This document shows positions 8,765 through 19,500 of a stretch of DNA of 26,318 bases, piece after piece. Positions within the stretch are counted from its first letter, which is position 1. Every line of letters starts with the position of its first letter. The notes under the pieces were generated by a model. It saw only the letters and a program-made list of their open reading frames with translations, was not told the origin of the DNA and did no database searches. Position numbers and translations under genes: made by a program. Where the stretch lies: assembly GCA_001687465.1 (NCBI GenBank), contig LVLI01000861.1, forward strand, positions 1 through 26,318, read 5' to 3'. Source of the stretch: Halocafeteria seosinensis. Lineage: Eukaryota > Sar > Bigyra > Bicosoecida.

Positions 8765-9112
8765 TACTGTTTAGGTATCACTCGAGCGGAAATTCCCAAG
8801 ACGATGGCCACATTGGAATTGCACTCAACAAGTTGCTTGGGTCCAGCATGCTGCATTCCAGATACGGTCTGAGAGACTGAAAACCGCATTCAGAAATGTC
8901 CTTTAATGTTTTGCATGAACAACTGATTAATTCTCGCCTCAAGAAGTAGACTTGTAGTATACCAGATTTAGTAAGTTCTTTAAAGAACTTAAGTTTTTTC
9001 CCCTACGTGCGCAGCGCTTGTACTGCACTTCCTCCCAATCGGATTGTGAATTGCTGATGGTGGAAATAAAGACAGAAAGTTTACTTATTGTCTCAATTCT
9101 TAGCGGAAAATT
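8765..9112. other. Intergenic between ankyrin B and the Josephin gene
   Basis: About 350 bp holding the 3' untranslated region of gene B and the 5' region of the Josephin gene. It contains the perfect palindrome at 8972-8991. No coding frame with family resemblance is seen. Confidence 0.4.
8972..8991. repeat. 20-bp perfect palindrome
   Basis: TAAGTTCTTT followed directly by its reverse complement AAAGAACTTA, with no loop, then a run of T (GTTTTTTC). It lies 3' of ankyrin gene B. It could be a 3'-end hairpin in RNA or a dyad protein-binding site; nothing decides between them. Confidence 0.8.
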
Positions 9113-10800
9113 ATGCCTTCTTGCTTATGCGTAGGTAGTCGAAGTTGTGAGGTAGAGAGCTCCCATGGCGCCGTGGAAGGCCGTGATCTTTCACTAGCCC
9201 GTGGGGTCTCCATAGAGTCTACCGACAGCCATGTGCACGCTCAACAGGAGGGGCATACTCCAACTAGTGGAAAGAGCAGCAAATTGTACTCTTCGGCGGT
9301 GTCTATTCACTCGAAAAGACACCGCAGACACAGCCAACGCCGAGGAAAATCCTCCTCTAAGGCGGAAACAAAGTCCTCTAGTGATACACATAATGACTCC
9401 AGCACGCTATCGACCCCATACAATGGTACCAGTGACGATCAGGCATCATACCTCCATGCGAAAGAGGCATACACAGAAGGCGATACAGTGAAAAGAGGCT
9501 TGGAAACGAAATCATCCTCATCTTCAACTTCAGAAGCTCAAGGCTCAGTGGCCACAAACCCCGTGTACCACAGTCATGAGACGAATACTCCTCCCCGGGC
9601 GTTCAACGAGCGCATTCACGTCGATCACAGCAATGGAAGCATGTCCTCCACTGAGGGCAAAGAGGAAGCAACATATACGTCTCCGGCTAAAGCGTGGCTT
9701 GCTGAAGCAACTCGGACCAAACAGAGAGAGCACCATAGTGATGATGCTGACGGTGGCGGCGGCGGTGACATCGGCTCTCATAAAAAGATGGAATCTAGCA
9801 GTGCATCCGCCTGCGAAAGCAAACTCCCCTCGCCGACGGAAGGTGGTGCGTCGGGAAGCTCGTACCAAAATGGACACGCCGCTGATACTCGATGGAATCG
9901 CTGGAAAGACAGAATTGGTCCTCCAAATACACCACGTGAAGTCGCTGTGATAAGTAGCTTCCATGAAAAGGAGCGTATTGAAAGAGGGCGTCAGGAAAAT
10001 CGACTCGTTTTATTGCACGAGAAGCAAAAGCTCCAGCTATGTGGATTGCACGCGGTCAACTCCATGGTCCAGTTCGATTACGAGCCTGCGTCAAAGGTAA
10101 GAAAAAACAGCGTTGCTCTTGTTGTTTGGCATCTTGAAAAGATCTTTCGATTTATCTCTTGCAGAATGAGCTTGATGGTATAGCCAAGGGTTTCGGAAAG
10201 GAGACGGAAACCTCATTCTTGAAATCTTTCTTCAAAGGCGTTCATAGCAGTGTGTGGGGGACAGGGAACTATGATGTTAATGTTTTGATGGTAGCATTGG
10301 ATAGAAGAGGTAAGACTTGCGTCGTTTGATTCCCTTGGAATTTTTCTCCGTCTTCAAGCTTCATTTGACTGCAGGCTTGGATGTTCGATGGCATGACTCT
10401 CGACTCCCAATCACTCAAGCGGCGGGTATAGAGAATTGCATAGGATTTCTTGTAAATGAAGCATTGGTAGATTCGGCAGGAAGGGAGACTTCTACTCATT
10501 GGTATACCATTAGAAAGGTTAGCATAGAGGCGTTTCAACACTTTGCAAAAGCGGACTGTCTGTCATATTGCTTTATTTGCAGGTTGAGGGGTATTACTAT
10601 GACTTAGACTCATCGTTTGAACGTCCAAAGGTTGGTAAACGAATATGCTCCTGCTCTACACTTTCTCTTCTTTACCATGCTGCTTCTTCACACCGCAGAG
10701 GTATAAAAGTTTCAATTCATGCATGCGACATCTTTCTCGAGTCCTGGAGGAGGGAGGGCATATACTTCTGGTGGAACCCAAAAGTCTGGAATTTACTTAG
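9113..10800 (+). CDS. Josephin-domain deubiquitinase with long disordered N-terminus, 473 aa
   Basis: Five exons: 9113-10096, 10165-10309, 10375-10517, 10583-10630 and 10699-10800 (TAG), with introns of 65-68 bp. Residues 1 to about 290 are Ser/Gly/His/Glu-rich and look disordered (DDADGGGGGD near the middle). The C-terminal part, about 295-473, is a Josephin domain. It shows HEKQKLQLCGLHAVNSMVQ with the catalytic Cys at 310, GTGNYDVNVLMVAL as in JOSD1/2, the catalytic His at 418 in THWYTIRK, and the third residue Asp 433 in YYYDLDSSF. The domain ends in a hydrophobic strand (GGHILLVEP). Josephins are cysteine proteases that cut ubiquitin chains. The sequence order and motifs are closer to JOSD1/2 than to ataxin-3, and no ubiquitin-interacting motif follows. 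The start ATG is the first in the long exon 1. The gene is convergent with TRAP-beta, with 128 bp between stops. Confidence 0.92.
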
Positions 10801-10928
10801 TAGGATGCCTATTCAATCGTTGGGTAGAGAATGTACTCATTTAATGTTAACAGCTAAGTCTCGGAATTGTGAAGCATTTGGAAGTATTAATCTTTGCATA
10901 TAAGCTATGTCGTATAGCGATTGTAAAC

Positions 10929-11917
10929 CTATTTGCCGGTTGCGTATTTCGCGTTCTTTCTGTACGAATTCCATACCATAAAGGGAATCAAAGTAGGGAT
11001 GCTGGCTAATCCGGCAAAGTATATCCAGTCTATCTGCGTAATTCATTCAGTTCATTCCACAGACGAGTCGAATCAAAAACTGCGGACAATTGTACTACAT
11101 CAACAAATTCATGTGCTTACGAAGAAGTCATTCGTAATCCGCTTGAACGAGTTTTCTGTGACAATTTGGATTCGGCCAAAGGTCGAGCTTGACAGATCGC
11201 GTTCCTCCAGGTTATCATTTTGATCCGTGTACATGTAAGCGATTTGAGCTCTGCCAGCTGAGAAAACCCCGTCAACTTTGGCAATCAAAACAACAGACGT
11301 CTCGACGCGTTCACCCCTGTAATGTAATGAATAGTACATCATGCAGTTAGTCCGACTTGCTTTCCGGTGACGCAACCCGGAGAACTTACGGTCCAATTTC
11401 TTTCCATTCCCCTTCATACTCTCCAGAGACCACGTGGAAGTTCTCTTGAGGCCACTGGTCATTTAGCGTCACTTCTAGCGCAGGTCTGCCCATGTATCGA
11501 GCCAAATAAACGCCATCATAATGGATATACCCTAGCCTCTCAACACCGGTTTTCGTAGTTGTACGTACACGTTGCCAGCATTATAGATGCTGTAGCGGAC
11601 GGTAAAGTTTCTTCCTTTGATAATGACACCTTCGTCATTGCCTGTCTCGATATCCTGCATGTGTGTAAAGGCAACAAAGGTTAGGATATACACCTTTTTC
11701 AGAGGCGGACATCTTGGTTCCCTACCTTATGCGCCAACAAGAACGGTCTCTGCAAGCTATCGGTGTCCAGACTCTGATGCTGGGAACGTCTCTGCTGCTG
11801 CTGACCGTAGGCAGAGTGCCCTTGGACCGCCAATAACATCAGAAAACTCATTATAAACCCTGAAAGACCTCGAAAAGAGGCTTGGTGGCCTCTTTTCACC
11901 TCTTGTTTCAAGCTCAT
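10929..11917 (-). CDS. SSR2: Translocon-associated protein subunit beta (TRAP-beta/SSR2), 224 aa
   Basis: Five minus-strand exons: 11917-11726, 11654-11569, 11485-11390, 11316-11121 and 11033-10929 (TAG). The introns are 71, 83, 73 and 87 bp. Exon 1 has a signal peptide with core FIMSFLMLLAVQG followed by a Gln/Arg-rich stretch and RPFLLAHK. Later exons give the lumenal beta-rich domain (GRNFTVRYSIYNAGNVPALEV across the exon 2/3 join, ENFHVVSGEY, SAGRAQIAYMYTD). NFT is a potential N-glycosylation site. The last exon gives DWIYFAGLASIP...LIPFMVW, the membrane span, and a short basic cytosolic tail (SYRKNAKYATGK). The order and spacing match TRAP-beta, a subunit of the ER complex beside the Sec61 channel that helps some signal peptides insert. 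The tail lacks a clear KKxx motif. Intron 2 was placed by matching the family at the YN-x-G strand; other joins there break the frame. Confidence 0.9.
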
Positions 11918-12541
11918 GACGTATCTCCACAGCTACCTACACGCTACCAAACGATAGATAAAAGGAAAAATATTGCGAATATAACCCACTATTAACACAG
12001 ATACCCTCGGAAAGTATCGACAGTGGCAGCAAACGAGTATCTTGTGATGAACAAAGCAATCTTTTCGTTCACTTAGGTTTGCTCGGGAATTCATCGCGAG
12101 ACGAGAGTCTTGCTACGGTGGTAGTGTTGTCTCAGACACTTTGTCTAGAGTCTACATACAGCAAATTATAGGAATTGTTGTCTGAAAATAGCTCTTCCGC
12201 GCCGATAGATAAAATCAACATCATATCACCACGCACTTACTTCTCGTGGGAAACTACTGGTTGGGACCACAAAGGAAGCAGAAACAATTATCTGCTGCCA
12301 GCTGAAATAAGCACGTTCACTACTGCGTGTATATTACCAATCTACCTACTCGGGATCATGCAATCTAGCACTGCGCCCGGAGGGTATTGGCCACTTCACC
12401 ACCAGTGACCCTGGGTGAGGACAGACTAAGTCCTCGGTAATTGCAGCAGAGGTTCCTCCTTCCAAAGAGTGTGTGTCGTGTGATTTCAAGACAAAAACAT
12501 CTCGTTATCTTCATATACGTATGCATTAAGTACGCCCTAAT
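11918..12541. other. Unassigned region with minus-strand splice-like signals
   Basis: About 620 bp upstream of TRAP-beta on its strand. On the minus strand there is a GTAGGT donor near 12349 with TATTTCAG acceptor near 12301, and a GTAAGT donor near 12240 with TTTTCAG acceptor near 12181. The 60-bp segment between them has one open frame (WQQIIVSASFVVP). Frames upstream are open but lack a start. This may be the 5' untranslated part of the TRAP-beta transcript or a small unrecognised gene. Confidence 0.3.
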
Positions 12542-12886
12542 CTAGTGCTCTTCCTCCTCATGCTCTGGCGAGGCGTCAGAGCAATAATATTGTTCGGGAA
12601 TCGGATTTTCAGCTCTCCGTGTATAAAATGTCTGCACCACAAGATACACACAATCTTCACTATCCCATTATGCACATATCTCGAAACAAGGAGGTCTACG
12701 TACGGCATTCTCGGTACCAATGTTGTAAACGATAAATGTGCTTCCAATCCAGAAAGCCAATATGTAAGGCAGCGATTTCTTCGCTCCCACCGGATTATGG
12801 TTCCAGTACCCTCCTGCAGGTGTCCATACGTGTTTTGGGTAGAAAAAGCGCCTAGCGCCACCTAATAAAGGCTGTGTAGCTCTCAT
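12542..12886 (-). CDS. Single-span membrane protein, 90 aa, complex I accessory-like
   Basis: Two exons: 12886-12704 (ATG, 61 codons) and 12631-12542 (ending in TAG), with a 72-bp intron (GTACGT...GTGCAG). The protein reads FFYPKHVWTPAGGYWNHNP, then a membrane span (SLPYILAFWIGSTFIVYNIG), then RRAENPIPEQYYC and an acidic end EHEEEEH. The pattern YPK-x-VW[TS]P[AS]GG[WY] before one membrane span, followed by a Pro-containing hydrophilic tail, resembles small plant and algal mitochondrial complex I accessory subunits as I remember them. That assignment is tentative; the gene model itself is good. It is a one-span inner-membrane type with no long targeting peptide. Confidence 0.75.
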
Positions 12887-13017
12887 GGTTATGCCGTTTG
12901 AACTCTGTTCCGGGATTCCAGGTTCAACTTTCTCGCGTTCTGCAAAGCGTAATCAATACACCAAACCAATGAATCCAGGGATCGTTAGGTCCATACGAAT
13001 CTAAAAACGAAGGGGCA

Positions 13018-13321
13018 TCAAATGACGTACTTGGAGTCGAAATTGGGGGCGTATGGAATCAATCCAAAGCCTTTGAAGTCGATGGCCTTATTCCACCCCG
13101 GGAAACTCCCACCGCGGCGCGCAAACTTTCCTTCCAATGGAATCCACACGAACAGGCCAACATTCTTTTCTTTCACCTGTGTTGTGTTTGTGTGAAGATA
13201 CGTTGAAGATGCCCGGGCGAACCGCCCGGACCGGATGTTAACGGCCGCTTGGCGAAGACGATGTCAGATACTTTAGGCACGTTTTTCAGAGTGTTATAGA
13301 TGCCGATCCCGGGTATCCTTT
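13018..13321 (-). CDS. Uncertain small gene, exon limits unresolved
   Basis: One minus-strand exon, 13176-13018, follows a CAACACAG acceptor and reads EKNVGLFVWIPLEGKFARRG, FPGWNKAIDFKGFGLIPY, ending in TGA (or spliced on from a GTACGT donor at 13030). An upstream exon ending at 13272 (GIGIYNTLKNVPK, GTATCT donor) can join in phase 0 through a 95-bp intron. The 5' end is unclear: MLNPKSTLQFAVTEPK just upstream is one base out of frame with GIGIYNTLK, and a TGA blocks the direct frame. Either a small unseen intron or a one-base sequence error is needed. Composition and lack of low-complexity suggest a real protein, possibly mitochondrial, but I recognise no family. Confidence 0.4.
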
Positions 13322-13500
13322 GGCTCAGTCACTGCAAATTGCAGTGTAGATTTTGGATTGAGCATCGGAAATTGTGAAATCTTGTGGAATTGGAAGAAGT
13401 AGGGTGATTTCTATGGGGAAAAGCTGCGACAATTGGGGCGTATCACAAGGGATTTGGAGCAAAACCACGGAACTAGTGCACCATACACTCTGTTTTTGGA

Positions 13501-13535
13501 ATGTACCGGAGACTTAGATGAGTGAACTGATATAA
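13501..13535 (+). promoter_or_regulatory. Two chained upstream ORFs before the LRR gene start
   Basis: uORF1 (ATG 13501, 6 codons, TGA 13519-13521) overlaps the ATG of uORF2 at 13518 as ATGA. uORF2 (5 codons, TAA 13533-13535) shares its last base with the ATG of the main protein at 13535 as TAATG. This would act on translation only if transcription starts upstream of 13501. Confidence 0.5.
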
Positions 13536-16500
13536 TGTCAGTGCAATTGGAGCATAGCTCGAGTAATTACAGCTCTGGCGTTGAAGAACTGGAGGGTGGA
13601 CACTTTGAATACGAGGATCACCACAAGCATGCACTCCATTTAATTCCAGAGGGTGACGATGGCGCCCACGGATCCAGTTTTCGATCGGCCTCGAGCTCTC
13701 CACAAAATGGCCGACGGTCTGAAGGCTCTTCTTCGTTTGCGCGATATAATAGTGTAAGTGGGAACTTCACACGGCGCAGCGTTACGTAATGTAATCATTA
13801 TCATTATTCATACAGATGGTATTCCCTTCATCTCAAAAGGATAAACGGAATACAAAGTGGATGAGTGTCGAGGGGCAGGCGTCGAGCCGAACGCAAGCGA
13901 CCATTGTGGACATTTCTCGCATAAACAACGTGAGTGCCCCCCGGTAGTGTTCGATACGACTTTAAGCATCAACTCAACCGATCACCATACTGCAGTACAC
14001 TCGATTAGAAGGTCTTCGAATATGCGACCAGTATTTGACCAACGCTAAGCTGAAGGTTAGTGTTGCTTCTATTGGCCTTTCTGAAGGATGATATCACTGT
14101 TTCCAAGCTCTTTGTTTTCAGAAGCTAAAGCCGTTAGAATTCTTGCGGTACTTGAGCCTCCGGGGAAATTCGTGTAGTGGCGCACTTCCTAGAGCAGCCT
14201 TTATGGAGGACCTGCAGCTCCCCGAATTGCGGTGGTTGGATCTCAGAAATAACCGAGGGGAATTATTAAGCACATGGCAGTCCCAGTTTCCGGGTCTACT
14301 TGTCCTACTGCTGGACAACAACAACGTTGGAGGCTTGGAAGAAACTCAAATGGTAAACCACTACTCCCTACAAGTCCTATCGTTGAGGAACAATGCTTTG
14401 GAATCCATTTCGTCTGTGTCAAGTTTGTCTTTACCCTCATTGAGGGTTTTGGATCTCGATCACAATAGTATTTCTTCCTTGGACTGGATTCAGAAGTTCC
14501 CGGCGCTGCAGCACGTCTCCTTGAGGTTTAACTATCTCCGTGGTAACCCGTCGATAAATGACAACGGGGAAAGAACCGAACTGTTTATGCCTTGTCTCAA
14601 AACATTGAGGATGGACGGAAACGCTATCAGCGATATAGATTGTCTGAGCAGATGTGCAAAGCTACAGAATTTGCATTTGGCTCATAATTCGCTCACTTAC
14701 ATGCCAGAACTGCATATGCTGGCTAACTCTTTGACCGTTCTGGATCTGGCTCATAACGAGCTTACAGAAGTACACCCGCTCAAGTTCCTCAAGAGGTTGA
14801 CTGTTTTGCGGTTGGGGAATAATCGTATATCCTCTTTGGATGACCTCCTACACACTGTATCGCGCAAAAATATGCCTGAACTCAAAGAATTAGACGTATT
14901 CCCGAACCCATTAAACGCTGAAATGTACAGTGAGCATGTTTTCCGATACTGGGGATCTGATGAAAACGGCGAGGAGAGTGTATATAGTGATCCCGCTGCA
15001 TATCTGAACACCGCCAGCCGAATGGTATACGATGAGGAAAAGCGCAGTAAAAGGAGGCTGGGTAACTCTTTGGTGTCCATCGAAGAATTAGACACTAATG
15101 TTAAGGAGTTAGCTATCGTGGATGGGTATGATTCAGGTTCATTAAAACTCAATGAACCAGCCTCTTATATCTCCTTGGAAGATACCATGACTAATATTTT
15201 GAATAAGGCCGAAAAGTCTCCGTCATTGTTATGGTATGACCAAACAGCCGACAGAATGTCGAAAAACGAAGTGTCTGATGTTAACCCCGAGCGTGCTCGC
15301 CGGGTGAGGCGTTCCTATCGAGCTTGTTTGATAATGGAAGCCTCGTCGACTCTATGTCTTTTGGATGGCCTTCAAGTCACCATGGACGAGAGAAAGCACG
15401 CAAAGGAGATGGTAGATACAATGATGCGCGTGTCGGAGCTGACGAAATTGAAAGAGAAAATGGAAACATCAAGATCCACCACTCTAAGAGGCGAGGAGCA
15501 TAGCAGAAATCCGGGAGAAAATAAAGTCGATGGTTTTGCCAAAACGGAAGACCTCGGATCATGGAAAAAGACGTCCCTGTCAAATACGATGAATCATACC
15601 TTTGATAGTCAAGGCACGTTGACTATTGGTGCACTCCGGAAAACACAAGAACGGTCGACAAGTCCGACGAAGAGGTCAAAGAAAAAAGTATCGCTTGCCT
15701 TTGGTTCTCGTATAGGGAATACTGCAACTCAAGATGGTATTAGGGTACATGGCACGCGAGACACCGTTCAGGACGCACCCGCTGGGGCAATGGAGCATCC
15801 ATTTAGAGCCCAACTGACAAGATCTCCTACTAAAGACCGCCATCTCGAAGGTAGTGGCACCAAAGATATACTTCGGTCTGCACCTGCAGATGACGGAGAA
15901 GGAAATCGCGAGCGCAAAGGTGGGGTTAGTTTTTTCGTGCCTCTCTCACATCGTGAAACATCAGTACCTGACCCTCCCCAGCGGCATAATCCTCATTCCC
16001 ACCAGGGGCCAACGACACAAGACTCAGAACTGGTTGGTCCTGCATTAGCTTCAACGAATTCGGCGAACTATTCGCTGGCCTCCCCACGGTATACAGAAGC
16101 TACCTCTGGCGACCATGATCGTAGCTGGTCGGTTACCAGCTCGAGGAGTGCTTCAGTGTCATATAGTGCTCATCCTCAGGTACCGTCTCGAGCGTCTACA
16201 TCGCATCGTGACGCAGAGCGTACTAGTGTAGACGTAGGCGTCGAGACTGACGAGACTGACGTGGCTGCGTCCGTTGAACGACGCGACGTGCCCAAAGCTT
16301 CCCAATGTCATAGTAGTGCGTCTGGTCCAATCTATGACGGGTGCTCTTTGGGGACTCAAGCAGAGAGTCGAAGTAAGTATTCTAGGTTTCCGGATAGCAA
16401 TATGAGTGGTATCTATCCCACTCCACCCAGGAAGCAGCAAGCACCTGAGACAACACAGTCCCCCGATCGTAGCAAAATATCCTCCCGGCGTCGTTTCTAC

Positions 16501-19500
16501 GACAAACTTGTTAAAACTGCTAAGCATGAGAAAAGCTTCGGGACCGACAAGTCACGCACTGCAGCTGAGTCTCCATGGGAGTCTCTCGAGAGGAAGTGCA
16601 ATGACTTAGGGATCTCCACCGACTCAATAACTGCATCTGCGACTGAAGACCAGGCCAAGAGCGATCCATGGAAGCATTTGGAGAGTACGTGTTCTAAACT
16701 CGGCATCTCTGCATGCAGCGACCAAACTTCCCACACTAGCTCGCAAGCATCTACTAGGACAAATATGTCGACTCGAACAGTAACGACGTCGGTAATCCAA
16801 CCAGGTAGTACACAAAAGGCAACGCGAACTTCACCAGGTTATTCGGAGAGTCCCAGAGAACGTCGACGTGTCTCTAAGCGTGCAGTTCGGACGACAGCTG
16901 CTCCAAGAGAATCTCTGGCTTCTGTGGATGCTCAACCACAGCGATTGATATTAGATAGAAGCACCGGCTGTGTACAGTACGTGTTAGGAGATGGAAATGT
17001 GTCCTCGCATAGCGAGCGTGCTCCAACAGATTCTCCCGACGCACCTCCTTCCAATGGTTCTGTTTTCGATTCCTCTTCGCTAGTTATGTCAAGAGGTGGT
17101 GTCGAGTCGATAGTTCCCACTCAACGACATGCCGTTCACGAACAGCCGATAAATCATGGAGTTCGGATTGCGACACAGCCACATCGTGCTGTCGGAGCTT
17201 TGCAGGAGATTGCTGCATCCACGTCGCAGGAAGTTAGTATACCACCGGGGACTGCTCAACTGGGAGAATCAACTGCGGCTAAAAGTGATGGCCGAATAAC
17301 AATAAGACCTACAAGTTCGTCTATGCATAGGGTGATGGATAGCGCAAATGGAATCTGTATCAGCTCGCGGAATGTAGCTTTAGCGATTTCTTCTGGAGAA
17401 TCAAGTACCGCCGTCAAGGGCAATCGGCCACTGGATGCTTCTCATGTGGAGTCTGGTCAAACGAGTTCAAGAGAAGACGGCAACTCGGTACGTCCCTTTA
17501 ACCAACTTACTGAAGCAACGCGATTGGAAGGAAACACTATAATACAATCGAGTGTTGCGGAGAGTATACAACCGAGAGGAGAGCTGCAGGCGTCAAGTGC
17601 CGGTGAAATTAATAGCAATACCATAATTGGTGCATCCAACTCAGTCGGAGAGGTTAAAGATTCACAAGAAAATCTCAGTTTTGAATCGCGGAAAGTGTCT
17701 ACAGCTATTGGCACTGTACCTGGGCCCTTATCGCCTTCGCGGTTACCGGTATACGAAGCCGGCGATGGCGAGGTCAACGCCTTTCCGAGATTGGAGGAAA
17801 GTGTCAATCGAAATGATGCAGTGACGGCTACCCATGCGGCAATGCATGATACAACAGGTAACAACGCGTCCAAGAGGGTGCATGGAGGGGACGCTGCAGG
17901 GGGTGTCGGGACCTCTACAAGGTGTTTAAGGCCTGTGAGAAGTATCGGTGTTGCCATTTTGCCAGGAGAAACCGCTTCTTACGAACGAAAGCATGAGTTT
18001 GCAACAAGTTCGGTTTCTCAATCTGGACAACTGGGAGATCTTCAGAAGAGCACATTGCCGGTGTACTCCTTAACTCCACGAGCGATAGAAACATTCTCCG
18101 TACCTGCAAGTTCAGGATACGGCGCAGAAACTACTGCAGCTCATGGGGCTGTTGATGAAGCATGCGGAGAAGCGATATCTCAACAGACATTATCTATTGA
18201 ACCTCAAAGGTCAACTGTTCGCGATGACTTTCAGCAGTATGCTGCTTCGCCTTACTCCGAGCTCTTAAGTGAACCTGGATACCCGACACCCGCAACTCGC
18301 AACGCTGCTTATGTTCCTCATCCATTAACTTCCGGGAAAAATTATAGTCGATCTGTTTCCTACGACACTCCTATGTCGTCTTATCTGAAATACACAAGGT
18401 CAGGCATAATGGAGGAAATTCAGCAGGAAGAACGGAAAGTAGCGACGTTGGATTGCTCCAAGCAGGGTATACAGTGGAGGCACGGCATGACGAGTACAAC
18501 GTCCAGTGACCAAAGCGTGACTCAGGGGCATTCAGCGCAGATAGCCCGTAGAATACATCAGCCTCTTGATAACTATACACTAGACTCCCTGGTGTCCCAG
18601 GCGGCCTCAGTGTCGCGGGCGAAACGTCTCTATTCCACACGTGAGACTGGCGAAGTGTCTGATAGAACCACGTTTCAGCGTGGTGCCGGAGACTATGCGG
18701 CTGATTCATCCAAAGTCAAGCGTGTGATTGATGTTGCTAACTCAATTGCCCCTGGGGCAGACACAAGGAAGCCTGTCTCTGAGACACACCAATACGTTTC
18801 TGCTGCCGACCGACATGCGGGAACTGAAAGGGAAACGACATTGCCTTCTGATTCTGCGAAACAACCACAGTTGACAACAAGCTCACAGCAATCCGAAGCC
18901 AGTGTGCCTTCAGAGGAGCAACACGTTACCGCCACAGAGACTGCCGGTAAGACGTCTTTGAGCATCCAGCAACAGACTGCAGCTATGTCTATTGAGCCGC
19001 ACAGTGCTACAGATGAATATGCTTCTCATTTGAGTGCCAACGAATCCAGAGATTCTGCAAGTGGACCCGAACCCAGCCGGTTCGACCTCCTTCGCAGCGC
19101 ATCCGTGCAGCATTCGGGTGACCGTAAGAGGCTTTCTTACAACGATATTATGCGTAGTACTGGTGGTTTGACACGGAAAACTTTTGGAGCTGGGCGATCT
19201 GATAATGAGTGGACTGTTAACTTGGAAGAAGGCATACGTCGACACAATGTGTCAGCGAGCTCCGAATTTCGTGAACGACGCAATACGCCCCATCAACCAG
19301 AAGCACGTCCTCCGGAACCTGAGCAGACGGCAAGATGGCATCGGAACTTCAAGAGAACGGAGCAGGAGAAAACGCTTGACTCCACGTCTGAAATGAGCTC
19401 CAGTACTAGCTCCGATAGGCGGTCAGAGGTGAGGCATGATCGACTCTCAAGTTTGATGGAAACGTTGCTACAACTTCATATTACCAATGCCCAGCAGAGT

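Noticed and set aside
9545-9964. 139-codon minus-strand ORF inside the Josephin gene
   Set aside because: It is antisense to a low-complexity coding exon and has no family resemblance.
12175-12408. Plus-strand ORF of 77 codons
   Set aside because: It has no ATG start and no domain, and splice signals on the other strand suggest minus-strand transcription.
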